Part shown: piece by piece, positions 44,296 to 52,562 of the stretch
Layout: every line of letters begins with the position of its first letter
Position numbering within the stretch: the stretch's first letter is position 1
NCBI GenBank assembly: GCA_022772735.1
Contig: JALEZD010000023.1
Coordinates: 123,791 to 187,790 of the forward strand
Reading direction: 5' to 3'
DNA: 64,000 nt
Source of the DNA: Erysipelotrichaceae bacterium
GTDB taxonomy: Bacteria > Bacillota_I > Bacilli_A > Erysipelotrichales > Erysipelotrichaceae
Notes under the pieces: model-generated
What the model saw: the letters and a program-made list of their open reading frames with translations, nothing else
The model's database searches: none
What the model was told of the DNA's origin: nothing
Translations under genes and position numbers: made by a program

Positions 44296-45765
44296 ATGAA
44301 AGTTAAATTTCAAAAAGAAAAAGTAGTATTTATAACTTTGGTATTTTCGTTAATTGTTTTGTATATGTCAATTTTTGTTTCATTATATAATCCCAATTCA
44401 GATGTTTGGTTTATGACTACTATTGGTAGATTTATATCTGAAAACGGTTACGTGCCAAAAATTAATTATTTTACAATACACAATGATTTTTCATTTATTG
44501 TTCAACAATGGATTCCGTCTTTGATTTTTTATCATTTATACAATAACTTTGGATTGTATTCGTTTTATGTTTATTCGTTTGTTATGGGATTTATTAGTTT
44601 GTTGATTTTCTATAAGTTTTCTGGTTATTTTACAAATAATAATAAAGTTAGAATTTTATTATTGGCTGTAATTTGTATGATAATTTCTCCGTTTTTAACT
44701 ACTAGACCTGTGCTTATTAGTTTATCTTTAATTACTTTATTTCTTTGTGTATTAGAAGAATACAAAAAAACAAAAAATTTTAAGGTTTTATTGTTTTTGC
44801 CAGTATTATCACTTATTGAAATAAATGTTCATGCATCATTTTGGCCGTTCTTATTTGTTGTTAGTTTACCTTATATTACACCAGCAATTCCTGATTTAAA
44901 AAAATTTAACTTTAAGCAGTTTCTACTTGAAAATAAATATATATTTTTTGCGCTGATAATTAGTTTTATGTTTGGTTTTTTTAATCCAAACGGAATAAAA
45001 GGAATGCTTTATTTGTTTTTAAGTTATTCTTCTGCAGTGAAAGGAATAGTTATATCAGAGTTAGAAAAACCAACTTTTGCAAGTTTGTTTGGTATAGAAA
45101 TTTTAGCATCGATAATTTTATTTGTAGTGTATATAATTAAGAATAAAAATGAGCTTGACTATAAAATTATATATATGTCATTAGGTTTGATAATTTTATC
45201 AACACTACATATAAGAAATTTAGTATTTCTTCCTTTATTTGTATGTCCATTATTTTGCATTGTTTTTAACAAGTTTATAAATGATGTTTATACTCCAATT
45301 ACTACAAGATATAAAATTTTAATATTAATTTATAGCTTTATATATTTATTGGGGGTTTTTAGAAACATAAACAACTTTAAATATGAATCTGAAATTAAAG
45401 ACATTTATTATACTCCTGTTTTAGCTGTTGATTATTTAAATAAATTAGACAAATCGAAGATAGTTTTATTTACAGAATTTAATAATGGAGCTTTTCTTCA
45501 ATGGAATGGATATAAAGTATATGTTGATGCAAGACCTGAATTATATGAAAAAAGGATAAATGGTAAAGAAAATATATTTACCGAATATTCTAATTTGTTT
45601 AATGGAATATATGATTCTAAAGAATTTTTAGAAAAATACAAATTTACCCATTTAGTTATTGAGGATATAAATCGTTTTGGTGATCAAGTTAAATATATGG
45701 ATGATTATTCATTAGTTTTAAAAGGTAATGGTTATAAGTTGTACGAGAGAAAAAATGAGAATTAA
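44296..45765 (+). CDS. Polytopic GT-C-like membrane protein
   Basis: A 489-residue protein with about ten membrane helices and a soluble C-terminal part (about 375-489). The first loop reads NSDVWFMTTIGRFISENG...PKINYFT...QQWIPSLIFYHLY, the pattern DxW...G..I...G.VP..d.fs...W.p.ll.y.ly that marks a group of GT-C-fold glycosyltransferase-like proteins. The C-terminal FTEFNNGAFLQW...VYVDARPELYE matches the same group (NxGGYLxW...FIDGRxDLY). Such enzymes use polyprenyl-linked sugars outside the membrane. The Asp in DVW could be catalytic. Position next to tad genes suggests pilin glycosylation, which is inference. Confidence 0.7.
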   Translation: MKVKFQKEKVVFITLVFSLIVLYMSIFVSLYNPNSDVWFMTTIGRFISENGYVPKINYFTIHNDFSFIVQQWIPSLIFYHLYNNFGLYSFYVYSFVMGFISLLIFYKFSGYFTNNNKVRILLLAVICMIISPFLTTRPVLISLSLITLFLCVLEEYKKTKNFKVLLFLPVLSLIEINVHASFWPFLFVVSLPYITPAIPDLKKFNFKQFLLENKYIFFALIISFMFGFFNPNGIKGMLYLFLSYSSAVKGIVISELEKPTFASLFGIEILASIILFVVYIIKNKNELDYKIIYMSLGLIILSTLHIRNLVFLPLFVCPLFCIVFNKFINDVYTPITTRYKILILIYSFIYLLGVFRNINNFKYESEIKDIYYTPVLAVDYLNKLDKSKIVLFTEFNNGAFLQWNGYKVYVDARPELYEKRINGKENIFTEYSNLFNGIYDSKEFLEKYKFTHLVIEDINRFGDQVKYMDDYSLVLKGNGYKLYERKNEN

Positions 45766-45853
45766 TTAACATGTACTATATATAGTGTTAATTTAATTTA
45801 ATGGTTTGATAGTAAAAATAATTCTTAAGAAATGTTTAGAATAAAAAAATGTG

Positions 45854-45882
45854 TTGAAATTTAAAAATATTGATGATAGCAT
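45854..45882 (+). promoter_or_regulatory. Candidate promoter of the tad operon
   Basis: TTGAAA (45854-45859), 17-bp spacer, TAGCAT (45877-45882). Its predicted start point lies after ATG 45870, which supports the GTG 45921 start for the peptidase. The 90 bp before it contain only an AT-rich palindrome (ACTATATATAGT at 45775-45786). Confidence 0.5.
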
Positions 45883-45920
45883 ACAGATGTATATATAGTA
45901 CGACTGGGAGCGATGATGTT

Positions 45921-46610
45921 GTGAATATTGATATTTTATTTTCAATTTGTTTTGGTTTTGTTTTTATGGTTCTCACGCCATATTTATCTGAAAAGATAAT
46001 TGAATATAAAAATAAATTAAGAAATAACGAAGATAAACTCGTAAGTAGAGCATATCCGAAGCTTTTATTTATGGCATATGCATTTTTCCTTACGTTTTTT
46101 GTTGTTTCTTTTTCTTTTTCAAATTATTATTGGTGGAAAATTATATTTATTACTGTTTTTTGCTTCATAACTTGTATTGGGACTTTAGTGGATATAAGGG
46201 TAAGAATAATTCCAAATGAAATGGTTCTAATGATAATCGTGCTAGGTATATTTTTGAGATTTATTGAATTTGGTTTTGCTGGTCTTTTAAATAGTTTTCT
46301 TACGGTTTTAGGGACAGTAGCATTTATGTTTTTAAGCTATTTTATCACAAAAGCATTTTATCAAAACTTAAATCCTTTTGGTGCAGGTGATATGAAGCTT
46401 ATCTTGGCAGTAGCATTTGTGATTGGGTATCCAGATGTTTTAGGTGCTTTTACAGTTTGTATAGGTACAATGCTAGCGTACATCTCTGTTGGGATGTTAT
46501 TTAAAAAACTGCATATGAGATCTTATATTCCAATGGCAGGTTTTATATTGATTGGATTGGTTTCAGGTTTGTTATATGGGAGGAGAATATTAGATGTTAT
46601 TGGTTTTTAA
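45921..46610 (+). CDS. Prepilin peptidase (A24 family, TadV/CpaA type)
   Basis: A 229-residue aspartic membrane protease that cleaves the leader of Flp-type prepilins. About seven helices. The catalytic pair is Asp91 (LVDIRVRIIPNE) and Asp157 (GAGDMKL). There is no N-terminal Cys-rich methylase domain, as in TadV/CpaA. GTG 45921 is chosen since GGGAG lies 10 bases before it and the likely promoter lies downstream of the ATG at 45870. It overlaps the first pilin gene by 17 bp. Confidence 0.88.
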   Translation: MNIDILFSICFGFVFMVLTPYLSEKIIEYKNKLRNNEDKLVSRAYPKLLFMAYAFFLTFFVVSFSFSNYYWWKIIFITVFCFITCIGTLVDIRVRIIPNEMVLMIIVLGIFLRFIEFGFAGLLNSFLTVLGTVAFMFLSYFITKAFYQNLNPFGAGDMKLILAVAFVIGYPDVLGAFTVCIGTMLAYISVGMLFKKLHMRSYIPMAGFILIGLVSGLLYGRRILDVIGF

Positions 46611-46785
46611 TTCCGTAGTATCTTTTTTAAAAGATGAAAGCGGACAGTCAATGGTGGAATATGGTTTATTGATTTCACTTTTAGTAGTTGGTGCAATAGC
46701 TGCGTTAGAACTTTTTGGGAAAAATTTATCAGATATGTTTGATAATAGAATTTCTCCAAAAGTAAATAAAGCTATTAATCCATAG
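46594..46785 (+). CDS. Flp pilin 1
   Basis: A 63-residue Flp/Fap prepilin. The leader ends in DESG, with cleavage expected before Gln in GQSMVEYG, and Glu at +5 of the mature form followed by Tyr, the Flp signature. One hydrophobic helix (LLISLLVVGAIAAL) follows and the tail is charged. It differs from pilins 2-5 (S for G after the cleavage Gln, another helix sequence), so it is the most divergent copy. GGGAGGAG precedes the start. Confidence 0.93.
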   Translation: MLLVFNSVVSFLKDESGQSMVEYGLLISLLVVGAIAALELFGKNLSDMFDNRISPKVNKAINP

Positions 46786-46830
46786 ATTTAAGTAATAAAA
46801 GTATTTGTCTAAATTGAAAGGAGGATTTTT

Positions 46831-47025
46831 ATGGTAGATATTAAAAGATTTCTGCTTGATGAAAGCGGACAAGGAATGGTTGAATATGGTTTAATCATCG
46901 CCTTAGTATCAGTTGTTGCGATTGCTGCACTAACAAATATTGGTAAAAATTTAAATACAATGTTTGGAAAAGTTAACAATGCACTTCCATCTGCTGCTCC
47001 AGGTCCAAGATTACCAAAGTTTTAA
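46831..47025 (+). CDS. Flp pilin 2
   Basis: A 64-residue Flp prepilin with leader ending DESG and mature start QGMVEYGLII (Glu at +5). The helix reads ALVSVVAIAALTNIGKNL, and the tail ends in PGPRLPKF, shared with pilin 3. AAAGGAGG precedes the start. It is the first of four close copies. Confidence 0.94.
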   Translation: MVDIKRFLLDESGQGMVEYGLIIALVSVVAIAALTNIGKNLNTMFGKVNNALPSAAPGPRLPKF

Positions 47026-47051
47026 TTGAAAATTATTAAAGGAGGAAATAC

Positions 47052-47234
47052 ATGAAAAATTGGTTACTAGATGAAAGCGGTCAAGGAATGGTTGAATATG
47101 GTTTAATCATTGCCTTGGTATCAGTTGTTGCTATTCTTGCATTAACAAACATTGGTAAAAATTTAAATACAATGTTTGAAAAAGTTAATAATGCGCTTCC
47201 AAAAGCTTCAGGTCCAAGATTACCAAAGTTTTAA
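47052..47234 (+). CDS. Flp pilin 3
   Basis: A 60-residue prepilin almost identical to pilin 2 through the helix; it starts MKNWLLDESG and has QGMVEYG after the cleavage site. The tail KASGPRLPKF is a close copy of the pilin 2 end. AGGAGG precedes the start. Confidence 0.94.
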   Translation: MKNWLLDESGQGMVEYGLIIALVSVVAILALTNIGKNLNTMFEKVNNALPKASGPRLPKF

Positions 47235-47255
47235 TTGAATTTAGAGGAGAAAAAT

Positions 47256-47408
47256 ATGAAAAATTGGTTATTAGATGAAAGCGGACAAGGAATGGTTGAA
47301 TATGGTTTAATTATCGCCTTGGTATCAGTTGTTGCTATTGGCGTATTAACAACAATTGGTAAAAATTTAAATACAATGTTCAACAATGTTGCAAACAATA
47401 TTAAGTAA
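47256..47408 (+). CDS. Flp pilin 4 (50 aa)
   Basis: A 50-residue prepilin: MKNWLLDESG leader, QGMVEYG, helix with SVVAIGVLTTIGKNL, tail NNVANNIK. It lacks the PRLPKF tail of pilins 2 and 3. GAGGAG lies just upstream. Too short for usual ORF cut-offs, but the repeat structure and signature leave no doubt. Confidence 0.92.
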   Translation: MKNWLLDESGQGMVEYGLIIALVSVVAIGVLTTIGKNLNTMFNNVANNIK

Positions 47409-47422
47409 AAGAGGAGAAAAGT

Positions 47423-47575
47423 ATGAAAAATTGGTTATTAGATGAAAGCGGACAAGGAATGGTTGAATATGGTTTAATCATTGCCTTAGTATCAGTTGTA
47501 GCTATTGGTGTATTAGGAACAATTGGTAATAATTTGAAAAATATGTTTAATACTGTTGCTGGTAATATTAAATAA
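47423..47575 (+). CDS. Flp pilin 5 (50 aa)
   Basis: A 50-residue prepilin, the last of the array: same MKNWLLDESG leader and QGMVEYG start, helix with SVVAIGVLGTIGNNL, tail NTVAGNIK. GAGGAG precedes the start. A strong hairpin follows the gene, separating the pilins from the pseudopilin genes. Confidence 0.92.
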   Translation: MKNWLLDESGQGMVEYGLIIALVSVVAIGVLGTIGNNLKNMFNTVAGNIK

Positions 47576-47586
47576 TATTATCAAAA

Positions 47587-47634
47587 TAACATATTACTTA
47601 CAAACGGCATCATTTTGCCGTTTGTAAGTGTTAT
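47587..47634 (+). terminator. Strong hairpin after the pilin array (partial terminator or mRNA stabiliser)
   Basis: Perfect 14-bp stem ACTTACAAACGGCA (47596-47609) / TGCCGTTTGTAAGT (47616-47629), 6-nt loop, extendable by AATAAC/GTTATT around a bulge. No real T-run follows, so read-through into the tadE genes is likely. Confidence 0.75.
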
Positions 47635-47657
47635 TAATAATAAAACACGGAGGTTTT

Positions 47658-48167
47658 ATGTCATTAAAAGTGATAACAAAATTAATTAAAAAGAATAAAA
47701 TAGAATCTGGACAAAGTTTGGTACAGTTTGTTTTAGTGTTACCAGTTTTAATGATAATGTTTGGAATAATTGTTGATACGGGTAGAGTTATTAACGCAAA
47801 AATTATTTTAGGTAACGCTACTGCAGAATGTATTAGATATATCGTTGAAAAACGAACAACACCAATAAGTGACTCTAATTTGAAGGCTTTGACAGATGAG
47901 GCTCTTAACAATGGTAGATTTTATGATTTTTTTGATAAAAGAAAACTTAATATAGATATTACAGTAAGTAATAATAGTCCCCAAGAATATTATTATCACA
48001 AAAGTAATAGGGATTATTATGGAACAAGAGGGTATGTTTATACAAAAGATGTTAAAATAGAACTTTCGTATGAGTTAGATTTGATTATGCCTCTTGCAAG
48101 AGTAGCATTTAAAGGCAATAAAATTGTTTTAAAAAACAGTTTATTGACAAGGGTTGGTTATAAATGA
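47658..48167 (+). CDS. TadE-like pseudopilin
   Basis: A 169-residue pseudopilin with basic N-terminus, then ESGQSLVQFVLVLPVLMIMFGIIVD (written here in two halves in meaning: cleavage site and helix), matching TadE where VEFALVLP is usual. Position +5 is Gln instead of Glu. A soluble domain of about 130 residues follows. ATG 47658 has GGAGG six bases upstream; the open frame before it is non-coding. It overlaps the next gene by 4 bp. Confidence 0.85.
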   Translation: MSLKVITKLIKKNKIESGQSLVQFVLVLPVLMIMFGIIVDTGRVINAKIILGNATAECIRYIVEKRTTPISDSNLKALTDEALNNGRFYDFFDKRKLNIDITVSNNSPQEYYYHKSNRDYYGTRGYVYTKDVKIELSYELDLIMPLARVAFKGNKIVLKNSLLTRVGYK

Positions 48168-48673
48168 TTATAGAAAAATTTAGAAAAATAAAATCAGAAT
48201 CTGGTCAAGCAATGCTTGAATATGCTTTGACGATATTAATGTTTTTATCTGTTGTTTTTGCAATTATGGATATTGCTTGGTATTCTTATCAAAATATTGT
48301 GTTTAATTATAGTTATCAATTAGCATCTTGGCAATTATCGGTGAATGATCCAGATATTGATTCTAACTACTATTATGATGGAAGTTATACAGGTGAATTA
48401 ATATACAATGAAATAACAAAAAATGCTATAGGTATTAATAAATCAAAATTATCTGTATACAATCCAAGAATTGATTTATACACTGAATATTTTAAATATA
48501 GAAACCCGGGTGATCGATCAGATAGAACAGAAAAAAGAAGATATATGCAAATAACTGCAAGAATTGAGTATGAATTTTATCCATTTACATTTATGGGAAG
48601 GATGTTTTTTGGAAGAAGAATTTTATTAGTCAAAAACTTAAGCAGATTAAGATTGTTGCAGGCAAAGAGGTGA
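48164..48673 (+). CDS. TadE/TadF-like pseudopilin
   Basis: A 169-residue pseudopilin with ESGQAMLEYALTILMFLSVVFAI: cleavage after Gly and Glu at +5, as in Flp-type proteins. The remainder is soluble and Tyr-rich (NYYYDGSYTG). ATG overlaps the previous stop (ATGA), so the two minor pilins are translationally coupled, in keeping with a TadE-TadF pair that primes the pilus. Confidence 0.85.
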   Translation: MIIEKFRKIKSESGQAMLEYALTILMFLSVVFAIMDIAWYSYQNIVFNYSYQLASWQLSVNDPDIDSNYYYDGSYTGELIYNEITKNAIGINKSKLSVYNPRIDLYTEYFKYRNPGDRSDRTEKRRYMQITARIEYEFYPFTFMGRMFFGRRILLVKNLSRLRLLQAKR

Positions 48674-48677
48674 TTTT

Positions 48678-49196
48678 ATGATGATAAAAAAGATATTAAA
48701 GGACGAAAAAGGAGATATTCTTATATTATCAACTGCAGTATTTATTGTTTTATTAGGATTTATTTCTTTGTCAATAGATATAGGGTTGGCATATATGTAT
48801 AGAAATAAAATTTTAGAAATTGCAAATGTAATGAGAGATACACGTTTTACTAAGGACGCAAATCAAACGGAAGTGTTATCTAATAATATGAATCCAGGCG
48901 ATTATATGGCTGACTTAATGGCAGAGTATGCTAGAAAAAATAACTTTAAAGGAAAAGTCACCATAAATTTTCATGAACATACAACACATTCTACTGAAAG
49001 AAGATATGATGTAACAATAACAATGGAGTCCGTTTACAAAACAACTACATTAAATGTTTTTAATATAAAAGAGTTACCGATTAAGGTTGTAGTTAAAGGG
49101 TATGGATATAAAAATGGTTCTGATTTATGGAATCCATCTTCAAACAATCCGTATTATACTTCTTGGAATAAAGTTGAAAAGACATATATATATTAA
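48678..49196 (+). CDS. TadG-like pilus assembly protein
   Basis: A 172-residue protein with N-terminal DEKGDILILSTAVFIVLLGF, the TadG-like helix (DEkGaxAv...llG...l.iDvG), then SIDIGLAYMYRNKI and a soluble domain. It is much shorter than full TadG, lacking the vWA-like C-terminal part. Two adjacent ATGs (48678, 48681) follow GAGGTG. It ends 18 bp before cpaB. Confidence 0.8.
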   Translation: MMIKKILKDEKGDILILSTAVFIVLLGFISLSIDIGLAYMYRNKILEIANVMRDTRFTKDANQTEVLSNNMNPGDYMADLMAEYARKNNFKGKVTINFHEHTTHSTERRYDVTITMESVYKTTTLNVFNIKELPIKVVVKGYGYKNGSDLWNPSSNNPYYTSWNKVEKTYIY

Positions 49197-49214
49197 TTTA
49201 ATAAAGGAGAGACT

Positions 49215-50003
49215 ATGAGAAAAATAAGAATTATCGCTTTGATTGCATCAATTATTGTTGCATCAATATTGTTTATATATGTTTCAAAGTTTGAAAATAA
49301 AATAAGTGAAGCAGATATAAAATATAAAGATGTTGTTGTTGCGGTTAATGATATTCCAGCAAACACATACATAAAACCAGAAATGCTTGCGGTTATATCA
49401 GTTCCTGAAAAATCAGTTCATGCTGATTCAGTTTTAGATTATAGTGAAGCTGAAGGAAAATTGTCTAATTCAAAAATATATGCTAATGAAGTTATTTTGA
49501 AATCTAGACTAATTTCAAAAGGTGAAAATAGTGCTTCATATGGACTTGCTTATGTGATTTCTGAAAATTCAAGAGGAGTAAGTGTTGCACTTGAAGCACC
49601 AAGAAGTGTATCTTCTCAACTAAAAATTGGAAATTATGTTGATATTATTTTTAATGGTACTGTTGAAATAAAAGTTAATGACAAATCAAAAACAGAGGAA
49701 ATTTCAATAAATAAAGAATTTACAAAGATGTTACTTCAAAATGTAAAAATTATTGGTTTAGATAAAGTAATTACAGGGGGAAGTGATGATACAAGCAGTC
49801 CACAAGAATATACAAATATCACTTTTGAATTATCACCTGAAGATACTTTAAAATTAGTATACGCAGTAAGAAATGGTGATGTTTGGTTAACACTTAGACC
49901 TCAAGGTGATAACGGGTATATAGAGGATAAAGAAATAATACTAGATGATATTGTAAATAAAGCTAGATTGATTGAATCAGCTGTTGAACAAGTGAAACAA
50001 TAA
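49215..50003 (+). CDS. cpaB: Flp pilus assembly protein CpaB/RcpC (SAF domain)
   Basis: A 262-residue protein with one N-terminal membrane helix (residues 4-22) and a SAF domain (VVVAVNDIPANTYIKPEML), then a C-terminal RcpC region (SRGVSVALEAPRSVSSQLKIGNYVDII). In diderms CpaB works with the secretin; here no secretin gene is present, so it presumably acts in the cell wall. AAGGAG precedes ATG 49215. Confidence 0.92.
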   Translation: MRKIRIIALIASIIVASILFIYVSKFENKISEADIKYKDVVVAVNDIPANTYIKPEMLAVISVPEKSVHADSVLDYSEAEGKLSNSKIYANEVILKSRLISKGENSASYGLAYVISENSRGVSVALEAPRSVSSQLKIGNYVDIIFNGTVEIKVNDKSKTEEISINKEFTKMLLQNVKIIGLDKVITGGSDDTSSPQEYTNITFELSPEDTLKLVYAVRNGDVWLTLRPQGDNGYIEDKEIILDDIVNKARLIESAVEQVKQ

Positions 50004-50013
50004 GGAGGGATAT

Positions 50014-51201
50014 ATGTCTATAAGAACCATTATTTTTGGAGAAAATCCACGAGAAATTGAAAATATTTGTAACAAAATAAATGATAAAGACATTCATATA
50101 CTTAATAAATCAATTAATTTATCTAACGCTTCAGATGAAGTTTCAAAATTAAGACCTAATTTAGTATTAATAACTTGCTCAGATTCAAACTGGGCATTTA
50201 GAGCTTGTCAACAAATAACTTTGTTACAGCCAAATATTGCGACAATTTTAATTTCAACATCTTCAGACTATGAAAACGTAAAAAAAGCAATTGATTCTGG
50301 GGCTACAGGATTTGTAACATTAGATGAACAAGTTAATGAAGAAATAAAGAAAATATATTTTAATCACCAATCAAAATTATCAATGTTACTTGAAAATTCT
50401 GGTATTCAAAGAAAAGCACAAGTTATTTCTGTTTTTGGTACAAAAGGTGGAATAGGAAAAACGACTCTTGCAGTAAACCTGGCTGTTGCTTTATCTAGGA
50501 AAAAGGCAAAAGTTGCTATATTAGATTTGGATTTGCATTTTGGTGATGCACATATGTTTTTAGGTTTAGATGTAAAAGAAACAATAACAGAATTGTTACA
50601 AGAACAAAAAGTTCCAACTATTGATAGTATTAGAAATTATTTTGTTCATCATTCTTCAGGTGTTCAAGTGTTATGTTCACCAATAAGTCCAGAATATGCT
50701 GATGGAATAACTGCATCACAAGTAGAACCGATAATAAATATTTTAAGAACTTATTATGATTATATTATTATTGATACTTCAGCAGATTTTTCAGAATTAA
50801 ATTTATTAATGCTTGAAGAATCTAGCACAATTTTATATGTGACTGGTTTAGATATTTCCTTGTTGAATAACTCAAAAAAAGGATTACTTTTACTTGATTC
50901 ATTAAATCAAAAAGGAAAAGTTAAAGTTGTATTGAGTAGAGATTTTAAAACAGATATAAGTGTATATGATGTTGAAAAAATTATGGATTTAAAGGTTGTT
51001 TCAAGAATACCAAATGACTATAGTGAAGCAGTTAGAGCATTAAATCAGGGTGTTCCAATTGTGTCAAGTTCAGGTAAAAGTATGATTGCTAAAGAAATAA
51101 ACAAGCTTGCTAATTCATTTATACCAAACGCTGTTGAAGAAGGTAGTAAAGCTGTGAAATCTAAGTTTAAATTACCTTTTATTAAAGGGGTGGTTAAATG
51201 A
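50014..51201 (+). CDS. cpaE: Flp pilus assembly ATPase CpaE/TadZ
   Basis: A 395-residue protein with an atypical receiver-like domain (about 1-115) and a ParA/MinD-type ATPase domain: deviant Walker A FGTKGGIGKTT (from about residue 141), LDLDLHFGDAHMFLG, and IIIDTSADFSE. TadZ localises the pilus machine at the membrane or cell pole. AAGGAGGG precedes the start. It overlaps cpaF by 4 bp. Confidence 0.93.
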   Translation: MSIRTIIFGENPREIENICNKINDKDIHILNKSINLSNASDEVSKLRPNLVLITCSDSNWAFRACQQITLLQPNIATILISTSSDYENVKKAIDSGATGFVTLDEQVNEEIKKIYFNHQSKLSMLLENSGIQRKAQVISVFGTKGGIGKTTLAVNLAVALSRKKAKVAILDLDLHFGDAHMFLGLDVKETITELLQEQKVPTIDSIRNYFVHHSSGVQVLCSPISPEYADGITASQVEPIINILRTYYDYIIIDTSADFSELNLLMLEESSTILYVTGLDISLLNNSKKGLLLLDSLNQKGKVKVVLSRDFKTDISVYDVEKIMDLKVVSRIPNDYSEAVRALNQGVPIVSSSGKSMIAKEINKLANSFIPNAVEEGSKAVKSKFKLPFIKGVVK

Positions 51202-52550
51202 GCACTTTACAAGAGAGATTAGAACAAGCACGTTCGATAAAAGTTAATGTAAATGCTCCAAATAGAAGATCCCACGAGATAAGTCAAAATACTTATTTTG
51301 ATGAATATGCAACTTTTAAAAGTAAAGTTCATCAGGAATTATTAAATCAAATGAACTTTGGTAAAGAATTAGAAGCTGGTGATAAAGAAGCAATTTTACA
51401 ATTAATAAAAACAATTGTTGATAATTTAGGAACAGATATTGCAAGACCAGTAAAAAATAGATTAGTTAATGAGATTTATGATGAAACTATTGGATTTGGT
51501 CCTTTGGAAACGCTACTTAAAGATAATGATGTTTCTGAAATCATGGTTAATGGTCCATCACTTGTCTACGTTGAAAGAAGAGGAAGAATTGAATTATCAT
51601 CAATTCAATTCAGAGACAATGAACAAGTATTAAATGTTATAGATAGAATTATTTCACCATTAGGTAGAAGATGTGATGAAAGTAATCCAATGGTTGATGC
51701 TCGTTTGCCTGATGGTTCTCGTGTAAATGCAATCATACCTCCTGTAGCACTTACAGGACCTACAATAACTATAAGAAAATTCTCTAAAACTCCATTAGTC
51801 ATCTCTGATTTAATTAAATATAACTCTCTTTCTTTTGCTATGTCTGCCTTTTTGGATGCGTGTGTAAAGGGAAAAGCAAATATGATTATTTTTGGAGGGA
51901 CTGGTAGTGGAAAAACAACGCTTTTAAACACTTTATCGGGTTTTATTCCTGACAATGAGCGTATTGTAACAATAGAAGATGCTGCAGAATTACAGTTAAA
52001 GCAACCTCACATAGTAACTCTGGAAAGTAGACCAGCAAATGTTGAAGGAAAAGGTGAAATAACAATAAGAGATTTAGTTAGAAACTCTTTACGTATGCGT
52101 CCTGATAGAATTGTTGTTGGAGAAGTTAGATCTGGGGAAGCCCTTGACATGTTACAAGCTATGAATACAGGACATGATGGTTCTTTGACTACTGCCCATG
52201 CTAATACTACAAGAGATTTATTATCAAGACTTGAAACTATGGTTTTAATGGCTGGTATGGGACTTCCTTCACATGCTATAAGAGAACAAATTGCTTCAGC
52301 ATTCAATATAATCGTTCATCAATCAAGATTGCGTGATGGTAGTAGAAAGATTGTAAGTATTTCTGAAGTTTTAGGTATGGAAGGAGATACTATAGTTTTA
52401 CAAGAAATATTTTATTTTAAACAAGAGGGATTTGATGGCTCTGGTAATATAAGAGGAAAATTTTTAGCGACAGGAATTAGACCAAAAGTATTAGAAAGAA
52501 TTACTGCTGAAGGTATTGCAGTAAATGATAGTTGGTTTAATGCTTCTTAA
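51198..52550 (+). CDS. cpaF: Flp pilus assembly ATPase CpaF/TadA
   Basis: The 450-residue secretion ATPase that powers pilus assembly. Typical strings: IGFGPLETLLKDNDVSEIMVNG, Walker A FGGTGSGKTT (Lys239), the Asp box IEDAAEL, Walker B-like RIVVGEVRSGEALDMLQAMNTGHDG, and the His box TTAHANT. It ends with a short CpaF-type tail. Overlaps cpaE by 4 bp; tadB follows 12 bp later. Confidence 0.96.
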   Translation: MSTLQERLEQARSIKVNVNAPNRRSHEISQNTYFDEYATFKSKVHQELLNQMNFGKELEAGDKEAILQLIKTIVDNLGTDIARPVKNRLVNEIYDETIGFGPLETLLKDNDVSEIMVNGPSLVYVERRGRIELSSIQFRDNEQVLNVIDRIISPLGRRCDESNPMVDARLPDGSRVNAIIPPVALTGPTITIRKFSKTPLVISDLIKYNSLSFAMSAFLDACVKGKANMIIFGGTGSGKTTLLNTLSGFIPDNERIVTIEDAAELQLKQPHIVTLESRPANVEGKGEITIRDLVRNSLRMRPDRIVVGEVRSGEALDMLQAMNTGHDGSLTTAHANTTRDLLSRLETMVLMAGMGLPSHAIREQIASAFNIIVHQSRLRDGSRKIVSISEVLGMEGDTIVLQEIFYFKQEGFDGSGNIRGKFLATGIRPKVLERITAEGIAVNDSWFNAS

Positions 52551-52562
52551 AAGGAGGGAAAT

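Larger units (their letters stand above)
46831..47575 (+). repeat. Tandem array of four near-identical pilin genes
   Basis: Pilins 2-5 repeat the same DNA block (from GATGAAAGCGG through the helix-coding part) about every 170-220 bp, each with its own AGGAG ribosome site. The conserved 5' half and the drifting 3' ends indicate recent duplication and then divergence of the exposed tails. Confidence 0.85.

Noticed and set aside
45764-45791. Terminator after the GT-C-like gene
   Set aside because: The sequence is palindromic (TTAACA...TGTTAA with ACTATA/TATAGT) but lacks a GC core and a U-run, so termination is doubtful.
45870-45920. ATG starts at 45870 and 45873 for the prepilin peptidase
   Set aside because: No ribosome site, and they lie within the likely promoter; GTG 45921 has GGGAG upstream.
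51605-52306. Minus-strand open frames inside cpaF
   Set aside because: Shadows of the CpaF ATPase, whose Walker and His boxes are on the + strand.
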